Origin: Halocynthiibacter styelae | GTDB lineage: Bacteria; Pseudomonadota; Alphaproteobacteria; Rhodobacterales; Rhodobacteraceae | NCBI RefSeq assembly: GCF_016123485.1 | Contig: NZ_JADCKQ010000001.1 | Span: 1 to 64,000, forward strand | Direction: 5' to 3' | DNA length: 64,000 bases | In this document: in pieces, positions 54,689-64,000 of the stretch | Layout of the letters: every line of letters starts with the position of its first letter | How positions within the stretch are numbered: position 1 is the first letter of the stretch | The notes under the pieces: generated by a model | Database searches by the model: none | What the model saw: the letters and a program-made list of their open reading frames with translations, nothing else | What the model was told of the DNA's origin: nothing | Position numbers and translations under genes: made by a program

Positions 54689-54807
54689 ATTTCACGTTAC
54701 GTGAATGGTACAAATATAAGGAAACCAAGTTTTTCCCTTGCAAATTGAGTGCGATATGCATCAGATCGCCGCGTGAGGATGAAAAACTTTGATAAAAGTG
54801 TTGTGGG

Positions 54808-55356
54808 ATGACCGAAATTAGTGAGCTGGGCGAGATCGTCCAGGGGAAAGTCAAGTGGTTCGACCCTGTAAAAGGGTTCGGATTCGTGGTGTCTGATAGT
54901 GGGGGGGCAGACATTTTGCTGCATGCAAATGTTCTGCGCAACTTCGGGCAAAGCTCTGTTGCTGATGCAGCTGGGGTTGAGATCCGTATTCAGAAAACCG
55001 CGCGTGGTGTACAGGCAACTGAAGTGTTGTCTATTGCACCGCCAGAAACGGATTCATTTACCGAACTTGAGGATGAAGAATTCCTCAGCATGGCCGGGTC
55101 GGTGGAAACGCCGCTGGAACCTGCGCGGGTGAAGTGGTTCGATAAAGCCAAGGGTTTTGGATTTGCCAATGTGTTTGGCCGCCCCGAGGATATCTTCATC
55201 CACGTGGAAATCCTGCGTCGCTCTGGCCTTGCGGATCTGCAGTCCGGCGAAGCCGTTGGTCTGCGCGTGATTGAAGGCAAGCGCGGGCGTATGGCGACAA
55301 TCGTTTCAAGCTGGGAAACAGCTTTGCACGACACTGTTGCTGAGATCGAAGCCTGA
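54808..55356 (+). CDS. double cold-shock domain protein
   Basis: This 182-residue protein holds two cold-shock domains: GKVKWFDPVKGFGFVV (about 13-28) with DILLHANVL, and ARVKWFDKAKGFGFAN (about 107-122) with DIFIHVEIL. The RNP1 motif (KGFGF) is intact in both; RNP2 reads ILLH and IFIH. Two-domain forms are usual in alphaproteobacteria and bind single-stranded RNA or DNA. The next gene, for a DUF192 protein, follows closely. Confidence 0.93.
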   Translation: MTEISELGEIVQGKVKWFDPVKGFGFVVSDSGGADILLHANVLRNFGQSSVADAAGVEIRIQKTARGVQATEVLSIAPPETDSFTELEDEEFLSMAGSVETPLEPARVKWFDKAKGFGFANVFGRPEDIFIHVEILRRSGLADLQSGEAVGLRVIEGKRGRMATIVSSWETALHDTVAEIEA

Positions 55357-55436
55357 AGCGACGGCAAATCAATATGCGATCTGATGTCTTCTGTCCGGGA
55401 GACCGGGCAGGACACCCGGGAAAAAGGACAGATAGA

Positions 55437-56039
55437 ATGATGTCAGACGGTATGGTTTCCAGGCCAGTGGTAACACGACAAAAGCGGCTCTTTTACGGGG
55501 CCGCTTTTCTGCTGTTTGCGGGATCTGCTGGTATTGGTCTTGCTGACGAAGGTGCCGGTGGTGATGTGGCGGCCGACCTTATGGTTGAAAAGCCGGATGC
55601 AGTCATATGTCAGGATGACGTTGTCTGGCTGCGTGGGGGCTGGGGCAGGGCGCGTTTCCGGGTCGAAGTCGCGGATGAGCCGGCTGAACAGCAACTGGGA
55701 CTGATGTTTCGGGAAGACATGCCTGCATCTTCGGGGATGCTGTTTGTTTACCCTGAACCACGTCCGGCCAGCTTCTGGATGGAAAACACCCTTATACCGC
55801 TGGATATGCTGTTTTTTGATGACACGGGTTCTTTGATCCGGGTGCATGAAAATGCGGTTCCTCTGGATCGTACGCCGCTGCCGGGTGGCGATAATGTCAA
55901 AGCGGTCCTGGAAGTGAGTGCGGGAATGGCGCGTGCTTTGGGGATTCTTGGGGTGGAAAATGAATCGCCTGGTGATGCTGTGATTGCCCATCCGTCTTTT
56001 GATTCCACGCGCACGGTGTTTTCCTGCGCCGGTGAATGA
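55437..56039 (+). CDS. exported DUF192 protein
   Basis: This 200-residue protein has a signal peptide (about 15-38, RLFYGAAFLLFAGSAGIGLA) and a DUF192 domain (about 70-190): ADEPAEQQLGLMFREDMPAS, GMLFVYPEPRPASFWMENTL, IPLDMLFFD, then AVLEVSAGMARALGI. The function of DUF192 is not established. It has two adjacent ATGs (55437, 55440) after AAAGGA and is probably co-transcribed with the cold-shock gene. Confidence 0.9.
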   Translation: MMSDGMVSRPVVTRQKRLFYGAAFLLFAGSAGIGLADEGAGGDVAADLMVEKPDAVICQDDVVWLRGGWGRARFRVEVADEPAEQQLGLMFREDMPASSGMLFVYPEPRPASFWMENTLIPLDMLFFDDTGSLIRVHENAVPLDRTPLPGGDNVKAVLEVSAGMARALGILGVENESPGDAVIAHPSFDSTRTVFSCAGE

Positions 56040-56158
56040 TCAGAATACCGCGCTGCACAGGTCAGCTGGGGCATCCGGAAAAAAATGCGAATTTTTCTTC
56101 ATTTTCTTCATTTTCGCTCTTTCCTTCCCCCGCTGTAAACTGTAGTCAAAGCGCAAGT

Positions 56159-56235
56159 CGGGGCGTAGCGCAGCCTGGTAGCGCGACGGTTTTGGGTACC
56201 GTAGGTCGCAAGTTCGAATCTTGCCGTCCCGACCA
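56159..56235 (+). tRNA. tRNA-Pro (anticodon TGG)
   Basis: The 77 bases fold as a tRNA: CGGGGCG pairs with CGTCCCG, the D-arm GCGC pairs with GCGC, anticodon stem ACGGT/ACCGT holds loop TTTGGGT (anticodon TGG), the T-arm contains TTCGAAT, and CCA is encoded. Confidence 0.95.
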
Positions 56236-56922
56236 TTTACCAGAAAAAGTAAAAGCAACTGACACCGGTCACAGATCTGGTTCGTCATGTTGTAATTGTC
56301 TTTGGGAATCTCCTCTGCGGGTTTCCCGGTTCCGGTAAGGTTAAAAAATTCCTAATTCCGAACCTGGACCCGTCAAAATATTTTTGAGTGCGTCCCACCG
56401 GCCTGATTTAAGAATCATTTCTTTCGCAAACTGCGAATTCCGGTTTCGGACGATCAAGCAAAGCTGATGAAGCTCCGTCTCTAAATATGCCGGGAAAAAG
56501 GTATTTTTGGATTGGCAATGCGCTGCTGCATTTTGGAAAGCCAGCATCTCAGCATAGAATTTGGCCGTTTCCGGGCCTGTGCCAAATTACGCCGGTCAAT
56601 AACAAACCTTTGAAAAACTGAAAATTTATTCATTGACGATTATGGTTGGACTACGTCAATTAGTAGGCATCGAAATAATGGCTACCAGATATAGTGTATT
56701 TCCTTTGGGTCGTTTCTGACCTTGCTATGCTGGTAAAATAATAACGATCAGGGACGATTTACGATTTTCACATGTTTTGTGAAACCTCCTGCGCCAATGG
56801 CGCATTTTTCGTCATGCTGAACCGTATTCGCCTGAATTTTGTGGGGGACCGTGCGCGTGGATCTGTCTTTTTCGCCGTGCCGGACAAAAGTTAAAGAATA
56901 GTGCCAGGAGGCAATCAGGGAC
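56236..56922. other. non-coding leader region of nrdJ
   Basis: No gene is supported in these 687 bases; a 68-codon minus-strand frame at 56341-56547 has no ribosome-binding site or recognisable product. The region is AT-rich. Near its right end two hairpins lie in a row: TTTCACA/TGTGAAA (56766-56784) and TGCGCC/GGCGCA followed by five T (56790-56809). These may terminate or attenuate transcription before nrdJ. Confidence 0.5.
56790..56809 (+). terminator. intrinsic terminator upstream of nrdJ
   Basis: TGCGCC, AAT and GGCGCA form a 6-bp stem with a three-base loop followed by TTTTT, 113 bases before the nrdJ start. It either ends a short upstream transcript or acts as an attenuator for nrdJ. 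Confidence 0.6.
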
Positions 56923-59900
56923 ATGAAGATCGAGCGCAATTTCACCACAAGCGGACGCGATGCTTATGCAGCGCTGGAGTTTACCAAAACGACGTCTGAA
57001 ATTCGGAACCCGGATGGGACAATCGTATTTCGTCTGGATGATATTGAAGTCCCTGAAAGCTGGAGCCAGGTGGCCTCTGATGTGATTGCGCAGAAGTATT
57101 TCCGTAAGGCGGGCGTGCCTGCGGCGCTGAAGAAGGTGCGTGAAAAGGATGTGCCGGAATTCCTCTGGCGGTCTGTTGCAGATGAAGACGCCCTGGCGAA
57201 ACTTCCGGAAGAAGACCGCATTGGGGGGGAAACCACCGCAAAGCAGGTGTTTGACCGTCTGGCAGGGGCCTGGGCCTATTGGGGTTGGAAGGGTGGCTAT
57301 TTCACCACGGAAGAAGACGCGCGCGCTTACTTTGATGAGATGCGCTATATGCTGGCGACCCAACGTGCGGCGCCGAACAGCCCGCAGTGGTTCAACACTG
57401 GTCTGCATTGGGCCTATGGAATCGATGGACCGGGGCAGGGGCATTACTATGTTGATTACAAATCCGGTAAGCTAACCAAATCCAAATCCTCTTACGAACA
57501 CCCGCAGCCGCACGCCTGTTTCATTCAGTCGGTGAAGGATGATCTGGTGTCTGATGGCGGGATCATGGATCTTTGGGTGCGCGAAGCGCGCCTGTTTAAA
57601 TATGGGTCTGGCACGGGCACAAACTTCAGTTCGCTGCGCGCCGCGAATGAACCGCTGTCCGGTGGTGGTAAATCTTCTGGCCTGATGGGCTTCCTGAAAA
57701 TCGGGGATCGTGCGGCGGGCGCGATCAAATCCGGTGGCACCACGCGCCGTGCGGCGAAAATGGTGATCATTGATGCGGATCACCCGGATATTGAAGAATT
57801 CATCAACTGGAAAGTGCTTGAGGAACAAAAGGTTGCCTCTATCGTGGCCGGCTCCAAAATGCATGAAAAATGCCTGAATGGGATCTTTGCGGCGATCAAA
57901 GCCTGGGATGGCAAGGTGGAAGACGCCTATGATCCGAAGGTCAACGCCGGGCTGAAAGCGGCCCTGCGCGAGAGCAAGAAAAACGCGATCCCTGAAACCT
58001 ATGTGAAACGCGTGCTGGATTACGCGCGTCAGGGTTACGACAGCATTGAATTCCCGACTTATGACACGGACTGGGATTCTGAAGCTTATGCGTCTGTGTC
58101 GGGTCAGAACTCCAACAACTCGATCCGTGTGACCGATGCCTTCCTGAAAGCGGTTGAGGATGACAGTGACTGGCATCTGACGAACCGGACGGATGGCAAG
58201 ACCGTGAAAACCATCAAAGCCCGCGATCTGTGGGAACAGGTGGGCCATGCGGCCTGGGCCTGTGCGGATCCTGGCATTCAGTTCCATGACACTGTGAACG
58301 CCTGGCACACCTGCCCGGAAGATGGTGAAATTCGCGGTTCAAACCCGTGTTCTGAATATATGTTCTTGGATGACACGGCCTGTAACCTTGCGTCTATGAA
58401 CCTGCTGACCTTCTATAAGGACGGGCATTTCAACGCGCGCGACTATATGCATGCGACGCGCCTTTGGACGGTGACGCTGGAAATCTCTGTGACCATGGCG
58501 CAGTTCCCAAGCCAGGAAATCGCGCAGCGCAGTTATGATTACCGTACCCTGGGTCTGGGCTATGCCAATATCGGCGGTCTGTTGATGAACATGGGCCTTG
58601 GCTATGACAGTGACGCGGGCCGTTCCCTTGGCGCGGCACTGACCGCGATTATGACGGGTGTGTCCTATGCGACCTCTGCTGAGATGGCGAGCGAACTGGG
58701 CGCATTTGCGAAGTATAAAAGCAATGCGAAACATATGCTGCGGGTGATTAAGAACCACCGCACAGCCGCCTATGGGAAATCAACGGGGTATGCCGGGCTT
58801 GAGGTAAAACCTGTGCCTCTCGATTATAAGAACTGCCCGATTGATGAGTTGGTTGAACTGGCGAAAGCCTCCTGGGATCAGGCGCTGGAACTAGGGGAAA
58901 AGCACGGTTACCGCAATGCGCAGACCTCTGTGATTGCGCCGACGGGCACCATTGGTCTTGTGATGGATTGTGACACCACGGGGATTGAGCCTGACTTTGC
59001 CCTGGTGAAATTCAAGAAACTGGCAGGTGGCGGTTACTTCAAGATCATCAACCAATCTGTTCCTGCCGCGCTGGAACTGCTTGGCTATGGATCTGCGCAG
59101 GTTGAGGAAATCATCGGGTATGCGGTGGGGCACGCCAGCCTTGGCAATGCACCGGTGATCAATGCAACCGCACTGATTGGTCATGGATTTGGCCCGACGG
59201 AACTGGATAAGATCGACCAGGCGCTGGAAACCGCGTTTGACATTCGCTTTGTCTTTAACCAATGGACCCTGGGCGAAGAATTCTGTCAGAAGACCCTGGG
59301 CATTCCAGCGGCGAAACTGAATGATCCTTCCTTCGATCTGCTGCGTCACCTGGGCTTCTCCCGTAAGGATATCGAAGCCGCAAATGACCATGTTTGCGGA
59401 ACGATGACTCTGGAAGGTGCGCCACACCTGAGCGAAGATCACTACCACATTTTTGACTGCGCAAACCCTTGTGGCAAAAAGGGAAAACGCTTCCTGTCGG
59501 TGGAAAGCCACATTCATATGATGGCGGCGGCGCAAAGCTTTATCTCCGGTGCGATCTCCAAAACCATCAACATGCCGAATGATGCCACGATTGAGGATTG
59601 TCAGAAGGCCTATGAGCTGTCCTGGAGCCTGGGCGTGAAAGCCAATGCGCTGTATCGTGACGGATCAAAACTGTCGCAACCGCTGGCCGCGGCCCTGGTT
59701 GAAGACGATGAAGAAGCGGAAGAAATCCTGGAAAGTGGCAATCCGCAGGAAAAAGCTGCGGTGATCGCTGAAAAGGTGATCGAAAAGGTTGTGGTGAAAG
59801 AGATCATCAAATCGCACCGTGAAAAAATGCCGGAACGCCGCAAGGGCTATACCCAAAAAGCGATTGTTGGCGGCCATAAAGTTTACCTGCGGACTGGTGA

Positions 59901-60594
59901 ATATAAAGACGGTTCCCTGGGGGAAATCTTCCTTGATATGCATAAGGAAGGGGCGGGCTTCCGCGCGATGATGAACAACTTCGCCATCGCTGTGTCCGTA
60001 GGCCTGCAATATGGTGTGCCGTTGGATGAATTTGTGGATGCTTTCACCTTCACCAAGTTCGAGCCTGCGGGAATGGTTCAGGGCAATGACAGCATTAAAA
60101 ATGCGACCTCGATCCTGGATTATATCTTCCGTGAACTGGCGGTGTCTTATCTGGATCGTACCGATCTGGCCCATGTGAAACCGGAAGGTGCCAGCTTTGA
60201 TGACATCGGTCGTGGCCAGGAAGAGGGCGTGAGGAACGTCAAGGAAGTATCTGAAACCGCAGCAACAAAATCGCTTGAAGTGTTGAAGCAGATTTCCTCT
60301 ACCGGCTATCTGCGCAAACGGATGCCGCAGGAGTTGGTGGTGCTTCAGGGCGGAAATGTTGGCGCAATGATGCTGGACGGATCTGTCGATGCAGAGGCTG
60401 CATTGCAGACGCTTGTGCCGGAAACCACCACTGCACCTGCGGACAGCGGGGCCGTGCAGATGGATGCACGCACCAAGGCGAAAATGCAGGGCTATGAAGG
60501 CGATCCATGTGGCGATTGCGGGAACTATACGCTGGTCCGCAATGGCACCTGTATGAAGTGCAACACCTGCGGCGGGACATCTGGCTGTAGTTAA
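56923..60594 (+). CDS. nrdJ: B12-dependent class II ribonucleotide reductase
   Basis: This 1223-residue enzyme converts ribonucleotides to deoxyribonucleotides with adenosylcobalamin. It starts [20 protein letters not shown], has [22 protein letters not shown], the Gly-rich loop [11 protein letters not shown] and [22 protein letters not shown] (active-site Cys), then [24 protein letters not shown]. The C-terminus carries the cysteine pairs GDPCGDCG and CMKCNTCGG used for re-reduction. The length is typical of the long alphaproteobacterial form. AGGAGG precedes the ATG by 11 bases. It is the largest core gene here; a cobalamin supply or synthesis is implied. Confidence 0.95.
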   Translation: MKIERNFTTSGRDAYAALEFTKTTSEIRNPDGTIVFRLDDIEVPESWSQVASDVIAQKYFRKAGVPAALKKVREKDVPEFLWRSVADEDALAKLPEEDRIGGETTAKQVFDRLAGAWAYWGWKGGYFTTEEDARAYFDEMRYMLATQRAAPNSPQWFNTGLHWAYGIDGPGQGHYYVDYKSGKLTKSKSSYEHPQPHACFIQSVKDDLVSDGGIMDLWVREARLFKYGSGTGTNFSSLRAANEPLSGGGKSSGLMGFLKIGDRAAGAIKSGGTTRRAAKMVIIDADHPDIEEFINWKVLEEQKVASIVAGSKMHEKCLNGIFAAIKAWDGKVEDAYDPKVNAGLKAALRESKKNAIPETYVKRVLDYARQGYDSIEFPTYDTDWDSEAYASVSGQNSNNSIRVTDAFLKAVEDDSDWHLTNRTDGKTVKTIKARDLWEQVGHAAWACADPGIQFHDTVNAWHTCPEDGEIRGSNPCSEYMFLDDTACNLASMNLLTFYKDGHFNARDYMHATRLWTVTLEISVTMAQFPSQEIAQRSYDYRTLGLGYANIGGLLMNMGLGYDSDAGRSLGAALTAIMTGVSYATSAEMASELGAFAKYKSNAKHMLRVIKNHRTAAYGKSTGYAGLEVKPVPLDYKNCPIDELVELAKASWDQALELGEKHGYRNAQTSVIAPTGTIGLVMDCDTTGIEPDFALVKFKKLAGGGYFKIINQSVPAALELLGYGSAQVEEIIGYAVGHASLGNAPVINATALIGHGFGPTELDKIDQALETAFDIRFVFNQWTLGEEFCQKTLGIPAAKLNDPSFDLLRHLGFSRKDIEAANDHVCGTMTLEGAPHLSEDHYHIFDCANPCGKKGKRFLSVESHIHMMAAAQSFISGAISKTINMPNDATIEDCQKAYELSWSLGVKANALYRDGSKLSQPLAAALVEDDEEAEEILESGNPQEKAAVIAEKVIEKVVVKEIIKSHREKMPERRKGYTQKAIVGGHKVYLRTGEYKDGSLGEIFLDMHKEGAGFRAMMNNFAIAVSVGLQYGVPLDEFVDAFTFTKFEPAGMVQGNDSIKNATSILDYIFRELAVSYLDRTDLAHVKPEGASFDDIGRGQEEGVRNVKEVSETAATKSLEVLKQISSTGYLRKRMPQELVVLQGGNVGAMMLDGSVDAEAALQTLVPETTTAPADSGAVQMDARTKAKMQGYEGDPCGDCGNYTLVRNGTCMKCNTCGGTSGCS

Positions 60595-60943
60595 AAGAAT
60601 ACCCCGGCGCCGCAGGTGGTACCGGGGCTGATGTCGGAAATCGTAATTCTTTACGAAATTTCGAAATGCGTCGAAAAGTGAATGATGAAACTCTAGTGTC
60701 TGGACCAGAGATGGTTTGATGAAAATGAAGTAAAAACAATATCTAAGAAGGTTTTGAGGGGGCGTAGAACTTGAACTGGTTTCAATTCCGCCACTTCCGA
60801 TCAACACGGAGCAGGTGCGCTTGCTCCATGACAATGACTGAGCCGCAGGCATAAAACAAACGAGCGGTAAATTAGTGAGTTCGGTCATTGAAACCTTGGG
60901 GTGCCCTTGTGGCGCCCCTCTTTTTTTTGCCACACCCAAAAAC
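60595..60943. other. non-coding region after nrdJ
   Basis: No gene is visible in these 349 bases. CCCCGG...CCGGGG (60603-60628) forms a weak hairpin just after nrdJ. The strong terminator at 60898-60928 lies at the end. Confidence 0.5.
60898..60928 (+). terminator. rho-independent terminator
   Basis: GGGGTGCC and GGCGCCCC pair over 8 bp (one G-T pair) around CTTGT, followed by TC and eight T. It is 300 bases after nrdJ; either nrdJ has a long 3' tail or an unseen short transcript ends here. Confidence 0.8.
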
Positions 60944-61306
60944 ATGAGATTGAAGAACACCGTTCCTTTACATTCAGATGAGACAACGGCGTCATTTGCC
61001 TCGCGTTTGGCCTTCGCCAATGGTGTTCCAACCGTTGCAGATCTGTTGTTGGACGCAGAAGTGACGATGCCGCAATTCCTAAAGGGAGAGCGCAGGGCAT
61101 TTGAGGCGCTGGAAGAACTTTCCGGTGTTGCGACTGATGATCTGATGCAACAGGCTTTTATTCTGGTTGCGCCGCATGTTTATGAAATCTTTGGTCACAG
61201 AATAGGTCAGCAACATCTCCTGCGGGGAGAAAGCCGAATTTGCCCAGCTTGCTTTCGTCAGGACACCCGGTCACAGGTAACATCCGACGCAATGATCTTA
61301 AGTTAA
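60944..61306 (+). pseudogene. truncated TniQ-family gene
   Basis: The frame encodes the N-terminal part of a TniQ protein, a factor of Tn7/Tn552-like transposons: PLHSDETTASFASRLAFANG, VTMPQFLKGERRAFEALEEL, then LRGESRICPACFRQD with the start of the zinc-binding part. Full TniQ proteins are some 300 residues or more; this one ends after about 105-120 residues where IS-related sequence begins (about 61256-61300). The frame is open upstream to 60875, but that part overlaps the terminator. No other Tni gene is nearby, so it is a remnant. Confidence 0.65.
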
Positions 61307-61773
61307 ACAAAGACGAGACAATCCGTTACAAGGCAAGTAAATTCGACTGCGACATTTGCCCTCTCAAACAGCGATGCTGTCCCAGGGAGCCACAGCGGAA
61401 AGTTACACGCTCCATTTATGAACCATCTCGGGATGTCGCCCGCGCCCTGTCGCAAACGCAGCAATATGCCATCTCATGCCGACTGCGCAAAAAGGTCGAA
61501 ATGTCGTTCGCCCACCTGAAACGCATTCACGGCTTAGAGCGGCTTCGATTGCGCGGCCCCTCTCGGGATCATGGCTTTGCCATAACCCTGCCGGCAACGC
61601 ATGTGGCGCACATGATGAATTTATTCTCGCCGCAACCGCCCAGAACCTCAAAAAGTTAGCCAAGCTGGCACCAAACGCGAGGCAGGCCAGAGCCGTCCTG
61701 TGAAATAGAGGCGGAAGCCATTCATCCTGTGAAGCCGTCCCGCGAAAAACCCGAGTTTTTCAACAGAATGGGC
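61300..61773 (+). pseudogene. decayed IS1182-type transposase remnant
   Basis: The C-terminal third of a DDE transposase is visible: KASKFDCDICPLKQRCCPRE, then SRDVARALSQ, KKVEMSFAHLKRIHGLERLR LRGPS (spacing added). The frame then shifts, and the family ending AHDEFILAATAQNLKKLAKL continues in another frame to 61703, so the gene is broken. CCCGAGTTTTTCAACAGAAT at about 61750-61769 looks like the terminal repeat of such elements. The N-terminal half and the left end are missing, replaced by the TniQ fragment. Confidence 0.75.
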
Positions 61774-62156
61774 TGTAGCGCACCTTTAGTTCGTGCCCTG
61801 GTAATTGGGCGGTGATCACTCATGCAAACTAGATAATGTAGATGAATTCTGCGCAAGTTATTGACTGGAAACACTTTTGTTATATCTGCAATATTCCTGA
61901 AAATTTTTTCATTTTACCTGAATAGTTGTTGGCGGGCTTATTCAACGTTGGCTTGTTAGGGAGGTGCGCCCGGGCCGTACAAGCAAAGACTTTCCATGTT
62001 CAAGTCCGTTACTGACCGCGGAATGCTGTTATTGGCGGTATCTGCGAGAGCAACTGATCTGATCTCTGGGTGCTGCCATTTGACAGAATATCTAACGCCT
62101 GAATTCGTTCAGGGGGCTTTTCTTTCATTGACCGGGTGCAAATCATCATTATTTAG
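61774..62156. other. non-coding AT-rich stretch
   Basis: I see no supported gene in these 383 bases. A 70-codon plus-strand frame from 61996 has no recognisable product and overlaps the start region of the next gene in another frame. The low GC content continues into the sulfotransferase-like gene. Confidence 0.4.
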
Positions 62157-63509
62157 TTGGAAACCAGGGGCTCATCAGAATGCACACTCACGCATGAACG
62201 GATATTAAATTTGGCACGTTGCGTCTTACACATTGGTTGGCACAAGACGGGTACGACGTCTATCCAACACATTGCATTCAAAAGTCGGGACAAATTGGAA
62301 AAACTGGGCATCCATTATCCCAGTTGGCATCAAAATCATGGTGCGGCTTTGGTATCGGCATTTCGGAATGACGAGGGATATTACTTTGCTGAGACATTTG
62401 TCCCACCTCCAGCAAAACATGTGTGTATTGCACATTCAGTTTGGGGGCGGCAGATGTTTGACAAGGCGATTGCGGAAGCCGACGGCAGGACGCTTTTGTT
62501 GTCAGGAGAAGATCTGACATTGCTTCATCAATCTGAAATTGATGCCCTGGCGACAGAATTGCAGTCTGGTTTTGAAATTGTAGATGTGGTCGCTTATGTG
62601 CGAAACCATCATGACTATTTGCATAGCACGGTGCAGCAGTTGGTTCGTATGGGTTTTTCAATTCCAAAGATATTGGAGATGGCAAAAGCTGCACCTGCAG
62701 ATCTGGACAGCCTTCGCGTAATGAATCCTATTCCGGAATATGGTTCCAGATTACAGGGTTGGGTCTCTGCGTTTGGAGCGAACAATGTTCATATCCACAA
62801 TTACGATCTGCTGCGCGGCTCTGGACAAGACGTTGTGAAACATTTTTTTGGAACGCACTTCGATGCCAGCGTAAAGTCAATTTTTTCGGAAAATTCGAAG
62901 AACACAAGCAACAAGAGCTTTTCTGCATCGGCCATTTATGCCTTGGATTCATTACATCAAGACATACCACTGATGAGGGAAGGAAAACCCAACGCAAAAT
63001 TCCTTTTTAATGCGCAACGTTTCTATTCTCAATTGACAGGGCCGGCGTTCCTGGCAGGCAAGCAGTTTGAAGAGCATTGCAATAATGGGCGAGACAGAGA
63101 CAGAGAAGATCTGGAAGAGCTACTTTCCCGAGAATCTTTGGATCGCATGTATCAAGACCCGCCAGCCTGGTCAGATTACCCGCAAATGCAATTGCCGGAA
63201 GATGTAGTGGATACACTTGCAAGTGTTGCTAAAGTCGCCGTTGGCAGTCAGGCCAGAGAAAAGTTTTTCGCGGCTTTAAACGCGTTGACAACTCGTCCTG
63301 ATGACGACGTTGCTCTTGGAAACCTGCATGTGGCTTTGTTTAACTTAAATGATCCCGTCGGGCTGCGCTCTTGTGCAAGTTGGTTGGTGCGTCATGAGTA
63401 CTTTTCTTTGGCACATCTTTATCTCCAGAAAGCGCAACAAGTTGGTGCAACAGCTGCTTCATTGTCGAAGCTGAAGGCCAAAGTGCGCATTCATATTCAA
63501 ACGATTTAA
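62157..63509 (+). CDS. sulfotransferase-like protein
   Basis: This protein of up to 450 residues has the sulfotransferase PAPS-binding loop near its N-terminus (LHIGWHKTGTTSIQ, about 24-37), then GEDLTLLHQSEID, the PB-loop-like VVAYVRNHHDYLHSTVQQLV and NVHIHNYDLLRGSGQDVVKH. Such enzymes sulfate sugars or surface polysaccharides. The last 130 residues look like a helical repeat, possibly TPR-like. The start is uncertain: TTG at 62157 or TTG at 62211; no ATG precedes the P-loop in frame. Its AT-rich composition and neighbouring transposon remnants point to acquisition by transfer. Confidence 0.7.
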   Translation: METRGSSECTLTHERILNLARCVLHIGWHKTGTTSIQHIAFKSRDKLEKLGIHYPSWHQNHGAALVSAFRNDEGYYFAETFVPPPAKHVCIAHSVWGRQMFDKAIAEADGRTLLLSGEDLTLLHQSEIDALATELQSGFEIVDVVAYVRNHHDYLHSTVQQLVRMGFSIPKILEMAKAAPADLDSLRVMNPIPEYGSRLQGWVSAFGANNVHIHNYDLLRGSGQDVVKHFFGTHFDASVKSIFSENSKNTSNKSFSASAIYALDSLHQDIPLMREGKPNAKFLFNAQRFYSQLTGPAFLAGKQFEEHCNNGRDRDREDLEELLSRESLDRMYQDPPAWSDYPQMQLPEDVVDTLASVAKVAVGSQAREKFFAALNALTTRPDDDVALGNLHVALFNLNDPVGLRSCASWLVRHEYFSLAHLYLQKAQQVGATAASLSKLKAKVRIHIQTI

Positions 63510-63762
63510 TAGCAGAGAGGCTTGTAGTCTTTTACTGATCCTCAGGCGGTAGACGATGACCTAAATCAGAAGACATGACACTTGCGACGTCGTTCGTGAC
63601 AGGTTCATTTGTACCTGCCGAAAAGGGGTAATTTCGACATTCTGGTGTAAGATTTTGAAATTTCAAAGTTAAGATGTTGAAATAAATGACTATATTTATT
63701 TCGAATGATTTTTCGTGAAAAACTAGAGCTTTCTACAGATGAGCCTGATTGCGAAAAACTTC

Positions 63763-63787
63763 GGGGGCCGGTGGCCCCCTTTTTTTA
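63763..63787 (+). terminator. rho-independent terminator between convergent genes
   Basis: GGGGGCC (63763-63769) and GGCCCCC (63773-63779) form a 7-bp stem around GGT, followed by seven T on the plus strand. On the minus strand it directly follows the stop of the gene ending at 63788, so it probably serves both directions. Confidence 0.8.
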
Positions 63788-64000
63788 TCAGGTGACCGGC
63801 TTACCTGCGTGGGTCAGGGTAATCGACAGGGTTTTCAACGCAGCGATTTCAGCATCCGACAGGGCATCTGTGTCGCGGGTCAGTTCATGAAGCTGCACAA
63901 GGATCCCGGTGATTGCAGCCACTTCTTCTGCTGTGAAGTCACGATCACCGCGTGCAAAACTTGCGACGGAACGTGAATCCTGCAGTTCCAGGGCATGGAC
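63788..64000 (-). CDS. unknown protein, 3' part only
   Basis: An open frame runs from the window edge to TGA at 63788-63790, giving the last 70 residues of a protein: SFARGDRDFTAEEVAAITGI, LVQLHELTRDTDALSDAEIA, ALKTLSITLTHAGKPVT. It is acidic, helical and not recognised. The terminator hairpin follows directly. The rest lies outside the window. Confidence 0.55.
   Translation of the reverse strand, partial: VHALELQDSRSVASFARGDRDFTAEEVAAITGILVQLHELTRDTDALSDAEIAALKTLSITLTHAGKPVT

Noticed and set aside
56341-56547. 68-codon minus-strand frame before nrdJ
   Set aside because: No ribosome-binding site, no family, AT-rich spacer.
56900-56925. GCCAGGAGGC near the nrdJ start, resembling the B12 box of cobalamin riboswitches
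   Set aside because: Only about eight bases match, it sits at the ribosome-binding site, and no riboswitch scaffold is visible upstream.
59665-61020. 451-codon minus-strand frame opposite the nrdJ 3' end
   Set aside because: Antisense to conserved NrdJ sequence; no ribosome-binding site or recognisable domain.
61996-62208. 70-codon plus-strand frame before the sulfotransferase-like gene
   Set aside because: No recognisable product; it overlaps the next gene's start region in another frame.

Overview
The window looks like the chromosome of an alphaproteobacterium of the Roseobacter/Rhodobacterales type. This rests on protein families and gene order read from the translations: a B12-dependent ribonucleotide reductase, a Hint-domain protein, an ASKHA/RACo-like ferredoxin protein, a ppiD-trpE pair, and a type I FabI followed by a LysE exporter. 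No database search was possible. Housekeeping DNA is interrupted by accessory blocks.

Bases 1-7060 carry a mobilizable module. It starts with an IS3-family element whose left end lies outside the window and which cuts into an older gene. Next come a Fic toxin with its small antitoxin, then a minus-strand series: a HlyC-like lysine acyltransferase, a 450-residue glycine-rich protein with only two lysines, a small membrane protein and an exported DUF4019-like protein. A MobC-relaxase pair follows, with a possible oriT upstream of mobC.

Bases 7060-16290 look like resident chromosome: three exported proteins (one a 1208-residue von Willebrand A protein), a LuxR-type regulator, and a divergent Lrp regulator opposite a diaminopropionate ammonia-lyase-like gene coupled to an M20 amidohydrolase.

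Bases 16293-32354 are a 16 kb genomic island integrated in the 3' end of tRNA-Gly(CCC). A 26-bp direct repeat marks both ends, a tyrosine integrase sits just inside the left end, and TGGTTCACA motifs occur near both ends. Cargo: an OLD-family nuclease, a serine recombinase, a membrane-anchored SNase-like nuclease, a possible Rep-like protein, small DNA-binding proteins, and an XRE-controlled five-gene operon (regulator, MmeI-like DNA methyltransferase, unknown 252-residue protein, SF2 helicase, GIY-YIG nuclease) that looks like a composite restriction system.

Bases 32400-60600 are core chromosome: the ASKHA and Hint proteins, tRNA-Leu, acyl-CoA dehydrogenase and SDR genes, a chemotaxis receptor with cheB and cheD, trpE, ppiD, an aminotransferase, a membrane-protein pair, a Rieske oxygenase, dGTPase, xanthine phosphoribosyltransferase, LysE, fabI, pdxH, a double cold-shock protein, a DUF192 protein, tRNA-Pro and nrdJ.

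Bases 60600-64000 are again accessory: a truncated TniQ gene, a decayed IS1182-type transposase, a sulfotransferase-like gene, and the 3' end of an unknown minus-strand gene.

The strongest candidates for something new are the island's five-gene restriction-like operon and the HlyC-like acyltransferase paired with a lysine-poor, non-RTX protein on a mobilizable element beside a Fic toxin.
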